Shown: in pieces, positions 60,952 to 64,000 of the stretch
Numbering within the stretch: position 1 is the first letter of the stretch
How the letters are laid out: the number at the start of each line of letters is the position of its first letter
Assembly: GCA_026003175.1 (NCBI GenBank)
Contig: BPGT01000004.1
Location: forward strand, 139,570-203,569
Reading direction: 5' to 3'
DNA from: Armatimonadota bacterium
GTDB lineage: Bacteria > Armatimonadota > HRBIN16
DNA: 64,000 nt
Made by a program: the position numbers and the translations under genes
Notes under the pieces: generated by a model
What the model was told of the DNA's origin: nothing
The model's database searches: none
What the model saw: only the letters and a program-made list of their open reading frames with translations

Positions 60952-61856
60952 GAACGCTTAAACATTTTCTCAAGAGCCTCATCACCCTGCGGTTGTACCA
61001 ACGGTATGGTGACGGTTTGTGGGAGACACGACAAGGAATCCTAATCCTCATGTACTACGAAGTGGTTGCGAAGAGAGACGAACGCTTTCGCCTGTTTCCG
61101 GTATTGTGCACGACGCCCGAAACTTTCCGCCAGCAGGTGGAGTGGCTGCAGAAGCATTGGGAAGTCATCAGCATGGACGAGGCGGAGAGACGGTTGCGCC
61201 AGGGTGCCGCAGCCGACAGCCGAGCGGTGGTCATCACCAGCGACGATGGGTGGACGGGCTTTTATAAAGAGGCGGTGTCTTTGGGGATCGCAGCGACCGT
61301 GTATGTCACTACCTGTGCGCTAAATGGACGATTACCCTGGTACGTTCGATGGCGATTGCTGCTGAAGCATGACCCGTATCTGTTGAAACCTCTGGCACAT
61401 GAACTGGGAGATTTTGAGCCGTTCCCCGATGCAGATACCGCCATTGACAGGTTGAAGAAGCTGGATATCGCCCGCATCGAAAGGCTGTGGGAGAGTATGG
61501 CGAAGGAGTCTGGCTTTCGAGAAGAGAGGTTGCCCAGAGACTGGTTGATGAACCGCGAGCAGGTGCGGCAAGCAACGTCCGGCGCAATCACTCTGGGAGC
61601 GCATACGGTGAACCATCCGTTGCTCACCCACGAACGTTCGGAAGTCGCGCTGGACGAGCTGAGGGAAAGCAAAAGGGTGCTGGAGAGCCTGAGCGGCCAA
61701 CCGGTGAGGCACTTTGCCTATCCTAACGGCGACCACGATGACAGGATCGCTGCGCTGGTAGCGGAAGCGGGATATGCTACCGCAGTCACCACTCAGCTCG
61801 GGCTGGAACCTTCCGGGCGAGCACCTTTATCGATTGAAGCGGGTGGACGTGCATGA
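60948..61856 (+). CDS. Polysaccharide deacetylase (NodB homology), 3' end frameshifted
   Basis: 302 codons as written. NodB motifs: VITSDDGWTGFY (Asp-Asp pair; the family has TFDDG) and GAHTVNHPLLT (H-x3-H zinc ligands), then FAYPNGDHDD. After about 61812 the meaningful sequence continues in another frame (GEHLYRLKRVDVHEAACVDHRG through RLRFLS) to TGA 61960-61962, which overlaps the next ATG (ATGA). The natural product is thus about 337 residues. Likely N- or O-deacetylates the exopolysaccharide. Confidence 0.85.
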   Translation: MRTLKHFLKSLITLRLYQRYGDGLWETRQGILILMYYEVVAKRDERFRLFPVLCTTPETFRQQVEWLQKHWEVISMDEAERRLRQGAAADSRAVVITSDDGWTGFYKEAVSLGIAATVYVTTCALNGRLPWYVRWRLLLKHDPYLLKPLAHELGDFEPFPDADTAIDRLKKLDIARIERLWESMAKESGFREERLPRDWLMNREQVRQATSGAITLGAHTVNHPLLTHERSEVALDELRESKRVLESLSGQPVRHFAYPNGDHDDRIAALVAEAGYATAVTTQLGLEPSGRAPLSIEAGGRA

Positions 61857-61958
61857 AGCGGCGTGCGTAGACCATCGTGGGCGCTTCAGCGAGGCGATGT
61901 TCGCGCTGTGGATTACGGGCGAATGGGAGCGGGTGAGGAGCAGGCTGAGGTTTCTCTC

Positions 61959-62576
61959 ATGACCGCACGCATCGGCTTCGTCCATTTCGGCACATACCCC
62001 GACATCCGCGTGGTGAAGATGACCGACACGCTGGCGAAGGCTGGCTTCGAGGTCATCGTGCTGGCGCGCAACATCAAGGGAGTGAACGAGCCGGGCGCGG
62101 CGCATCCTTACGCTCATCTGCTGGGGCAGAAGGGCGAGGAGTGGAGGAGCCGACTGCAGGTTCGCCGCCTTCTGGACGACACACCCGAAAGGTGGCGAGG
62201 TGCCCTGACACTGCCATACCATGTCAACCCGATATGGCGCAGGGCGATACGCGACCTGGTGGTGAAGGATGGCTGTCAGTTGCTCATCGTGCGCGACATG
62301 CCGCTGGTGCTGGCAGCGACGACGGTAGGCAAGAAGATACGGAGTGCCAGTGATTTTCGATATGGCGGAGAACTACCCGGCGGTGATGGCGGTGTGGCGC
62401 CGCTGGGAAGGGCGCAAGCGGGCGGTGGTGAACTTCTTCGCCCGCAACATCGCGCTGGCGCGTATGGTGGAAAGAGCGGGTATCCGCGCCGCCGACCAGA
62501 TATTCGTGGTGGTTCCGGAACATGTGGAGCGCGTGGCGCAACTGCGAGGGACAGCCAGCGGCATCGAGGTCCTTGA
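61959..62576 (+). CDS. 5' fragment of a frameshifted glycosyltransferase family 4
   Basis: ATG 61959 overlaps the true stop of the deacetylase. Coherent through TARIGFVHFGTYPDIRVVKM, LAKAGFEVIVLARN and LLIVRDMPLVLAATTVGKKI to about 62345, then Gly/Arg-rich and out of frame. The rest of the acceptor domain follows in the 62344 frame. Confidence 0.75.
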   Translation: MTARIGFVHFGTYPDIRVVKMTDTLAKAGFEVIVLARNIKGVNEPGAAHPYAHLLGQKGEEWRSRLQVRRLLDDTPERWRGALTLPYHVNPIWRRAIRDLVVKDGCQLLIVRDMPLVLAATTVGKKIRSASDFRYGGELPGGDGGVAPLGRAQAGGGELLRPQHRAGAYGGKSGYPRRRPDIRGGSGTCGARGATARDSQRHRGP

Positions 62577-62664
62577 GAACACGCCTGTGCTGGAGGAACT
62601 GGATGCGCTTTATGCCTGCTATGCCAGCCGCCCCGAGTGGCAGCCTGCGTCGCAGGGGATGTAG
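62344..62664 (+). CDS. Middle fragment of the frameshifted GT4
   Basis: PVIFDMAENYPAVMAVWRRWEG, RMVERAGIRAADQIFVVVPEHVERV and the linker to the donor half. The ATG is internal. A second shift near 62645 moves the reading to the 62637 frame. Confidence 0.7.
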   Translation: MPVIFDMAENYPAVMAVWRRWEGRKRAVVNFFARNIALARMVERAGIRAADQIFVVVPEHVERVAQLRGTASGIEVLENTPVLEELDALYACYASRPEWQPASQGM

Positions 62665-63215
62665 AGGTGGTGTATGGGGGCAATGTGCACTTCTATCGCG
62701 GTATTGATACGCTGATCGAAGCGGCAGCCCTGCTGCGGCACAGGCAGGTGCATGAGATACGCTGGACGGTTGTGGGTACGGGTAAGGTGATGGACAGGCT
62801 GCAGAAGCTGGCGGAGGAAAAGGGGATTGCAGATAGTGTGTGCTTCATGGGCTGGCAGCCAGACCTGATGGCTTTCGTGTATCGGGCACACGTGGGCTAC
62901 GATGGTTCACACGCTTCAGAGCATACGCACAACACGATGCCCAACAAGCTATATGACTACATGGCGTTCCGTAAGCCGGTACTGGTATCCGATTGTCGCC
63001 CGATGAAGCGAGTGGTGGAAACTTATCAATGCGGTCTTGTCTTTCGCTCGCAGGATGCCGAAGATTTAGCGGAGAAGGTAATGATGCTGCGTGACCCTGA
63101 CCTGCGCGCCCAGATGGGCGCAAACGGACGCAGGGCAGTGGAGGAGCGCTACCACTGGGGCGTGGATGGGAAAAGGCTGGTGGAAGTGGTGCAACAAATG
63201 CTGAGCCGGGTATGA
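62637..63215 (+). CDS. 3' fragment (donor domain) of the frameshifted GT4
   Basis: VVYGGNVHFYRGIDTLIEA, TVVGTGKVMDRLQKL, CFMGWQPDLMAFVYRAHVG, then HNTMPNKLYDYMAFRKPVLVSDCRPMK, the nucleotide-sugar-binding end of GT4 enzymes. The stop at 63215 is the genuine end. Confidence 0.8.
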   Translation: MAACVAGDVEVVYGGNVHFYRGIDTLIEAAALLRHRQVHEIRWTVVGTGKVMDRLQKLAEEKGIADSVCFMGWQPDLMAFVYRAHVGYDGSHASEHTHNTMPNKLYDYMAFRKPVLVSDCRPMKRVVETYQCGLVFRSQDAEDLAEKVMMLRDPDLRAQMGANGRRAVEERYHWGVDGKRLVEVVQQMLSRV

Positions 63216-63227
63216 GCAGGAAGTTCC

Positions 63228-63470
63228 ATGGGAACAGGTTCTAGATCGGCGGTTTGGGGCTTCGGGATACTCTGTTTTCTGGTATCACTGGCGTATACTG
63301 GCTATGATTCTATTGCAGACAATCGCGCTGTGTCTCTGGCAGTAGTGGAGTGGCTGCGCGATCCTACCCTTTACCCCTCCGATCCTATCCGTGAGACGTT
63401 TCCCCGTTACGTCTCCGTCTACGTTTGCCCCAGCGGGCAAACGGGCTATGGGTGCGGCAACGATTTCTGA
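63228..63470 (+). CDS. N-terminal fragment of a multi-pass membrane protein
   Basis: 80 codons: a first membrane helix (AVWGFGILCFLVSLAYT) and VVEWLRDPTLYPSDPIRETFP, the start of large EPS-locus membrane proteins. The frame ends at 63470 right where the C-terminal frame begins. The many helices expected between are missing, which points to an internal deletion or a collapse in the sequence. Confidence 0.5.
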   Translation: MGTGSRSAVWGFGILCFLVSLAYTGYDSIADNRAVSLAVVEWLRDPTLYPSDPIRETFPRYVSVYVCPSGQTGYGCGNDF

Positions 63471-64000
63471 TGGCTGCGCTGGGGCTGGTGCTTGTGGTGG
63501 GGTTTGCTCGGCAGGTTCAGACAGAAGGCATACGTTGGCGGTTAGCTTGCGAATCGCCGCAGTATCCGTTCGCACAGTGGGCTTTGCGGAACACCTCCAA
63601 GGATGCCGTCTTTCTTGTGCCGCCAGGCTTGCAAGAGGACTGGCAGAGCTTTCGCGCCATCTCCCGACGAGGGGTGTTCGTCACGTGGAAGGACGGCACG
63701 CATGTGCTCTTTGACCCTCGTTACACGGAAGAATGGGTAGATCGTATCGCTGAGATCGGCTTCGACATCCGCCAGCATGTTCTGGGACTCCGGGGGCGCT
63801 CCCCAGTGGATGGGGAAAACATCAACAAATTGTATTTCAAACTGCAAGACAGTGACGTGCTGCGCATCGCTGCTCGATATCGGGTGGACTACTGGATCGT
63901 GCCCGTGGATAAACCTTCTCACTTCCACGAGGTGTTTCGGCATGGTCAGTGGAAGGTGCTTCAGGTAAGAACTCCTGCGGAGAGAGGAACTACCCCCACA
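63470..64000 (+). CDS. C-terminal soluble domain of the same membrane protein, runs off the window
   Basis: Open from ATG 63470 to the window end. One membrane helix (MAALGLVLVVGFA) precedes a soluble domain (PFAQWALRNTSKDAVFLVPPG, SRRGVFVTWKDGTHVLFD, ARYRVDYWIVPVDKPS), typical of the periplasmic end of GT-C-like or DUF6798-like membrane proteins. The ATG is probably not the natural start. Confidence 0.6.
   Translation, partial: MAALGLVLVVGFARQVQTEGIRWRLACESPQYPFAQWALRNTSKDAVFLVPPGLQEDWQSFRAISRRGVFVTWKDGTHVLFDPRYTEEWVDRIAEIGFDIRQHVLGLRGRSPVDGENINKLYFKLQDSDVLRIAARYRVDYWIVPVDKPSHFHEVFRHGQWKVLQVRTPAERGTTPT

Overview
The window looks like a chromosome segment from a free-living, moderately GC-rich bacterium with a Gram-negative type envelope. 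It has PEP-CTERM/exosortase surface-protein sorting, a Wzx-type polysaccharide cluster, secreted CARDB and FlgD-type proteins, FeoB iron uptake and a membrane H+-pyrophosphatase. This mix and the URO-D-like gene at the left edge would suit an Armatimonadota-like lineage, but the taxonomy is inference; no rRNA is present.

Layout. (1) 1-1.07 kb: the end of a URO-D family gene and an initiator tRNA-fMet. (2) 1.077-8.93 kb: an integrated element between two identical 74-bp copies of the tRNA 3' part. It carries a tyrosine integrase, an AlpA/excisionase-like HTH protein, a PrimPol-D5 helicase, RNase H, a terminase-small-subunit-like protein and an amidase, but no visible capsid, portal or tail genes. 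This gene set resembles phage satellites (PICI-like). Several of its genes are frameshifted, and an array of four long hairpins lies before attR. (3) 9.12-10.32 kb: a 186-bp MITE and a 989-bp IS with matching inverted repeats. They sit together inside one 9-bp target duplication, abutting the katG -35 box. (4) 10.3-22.9 kb: katG, pterin dehydratase, MscS, a Crp/Fnr regulator with two ferredoxins that share its likely operator, feoB with a membrane-anchored DtxR-FeoA protein, two CHRD PEP-CTERM proteins, a lipoate ligase, gcvPB and a lipoprotein. (5) 22.9-33.4 kb: a very large secreted protein (LVIVD repeats, eight CARDB domains, a papain/transglutaminase-like segment, a FlgD-like end) split by three frameshifts, and an upstream exported protein. 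Two tandem MITE copies abut the -35 box of that operon too. (6) 33.9-37.2 kb: a membrane protein and hppA. (7) 37.4 kb to the end: a large exopolysaccharide locus running rightward behind a sigma-54-type promoter. It contains exosortase, EpsI, a Wzz/BY-kinase, a sugar transferase, an O-antigen ligase/polymerase, flippase, glycosyltransferases, nonulosonate genes (NeuA-HAD, NeuB), a secreted glycosidase-like protein, an epimerase, a deacetylase and more glycosyltransferases.

The exosortase locus can process the two PEP-CTERM proteins encoded 18 kb away. Lipoate ligase fits with glycine dehydrogenase, which works with a lipoylated H protein. Iron and redox control is visible as palindromic operators in front of katG, dtxR-feoA, the Crp/Fnr gene and the ferredoxins. 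Apparent frameshifts are frequent but clustered (3-8 kb, 9.6 kb, 22.9-31.7 kb, 50-53 kb, 61.8-63.5 kb), while long genes such as katG, feoB and hppA are intact. The cause, real decay or local sequence error, cannot be settled from sequence alone.
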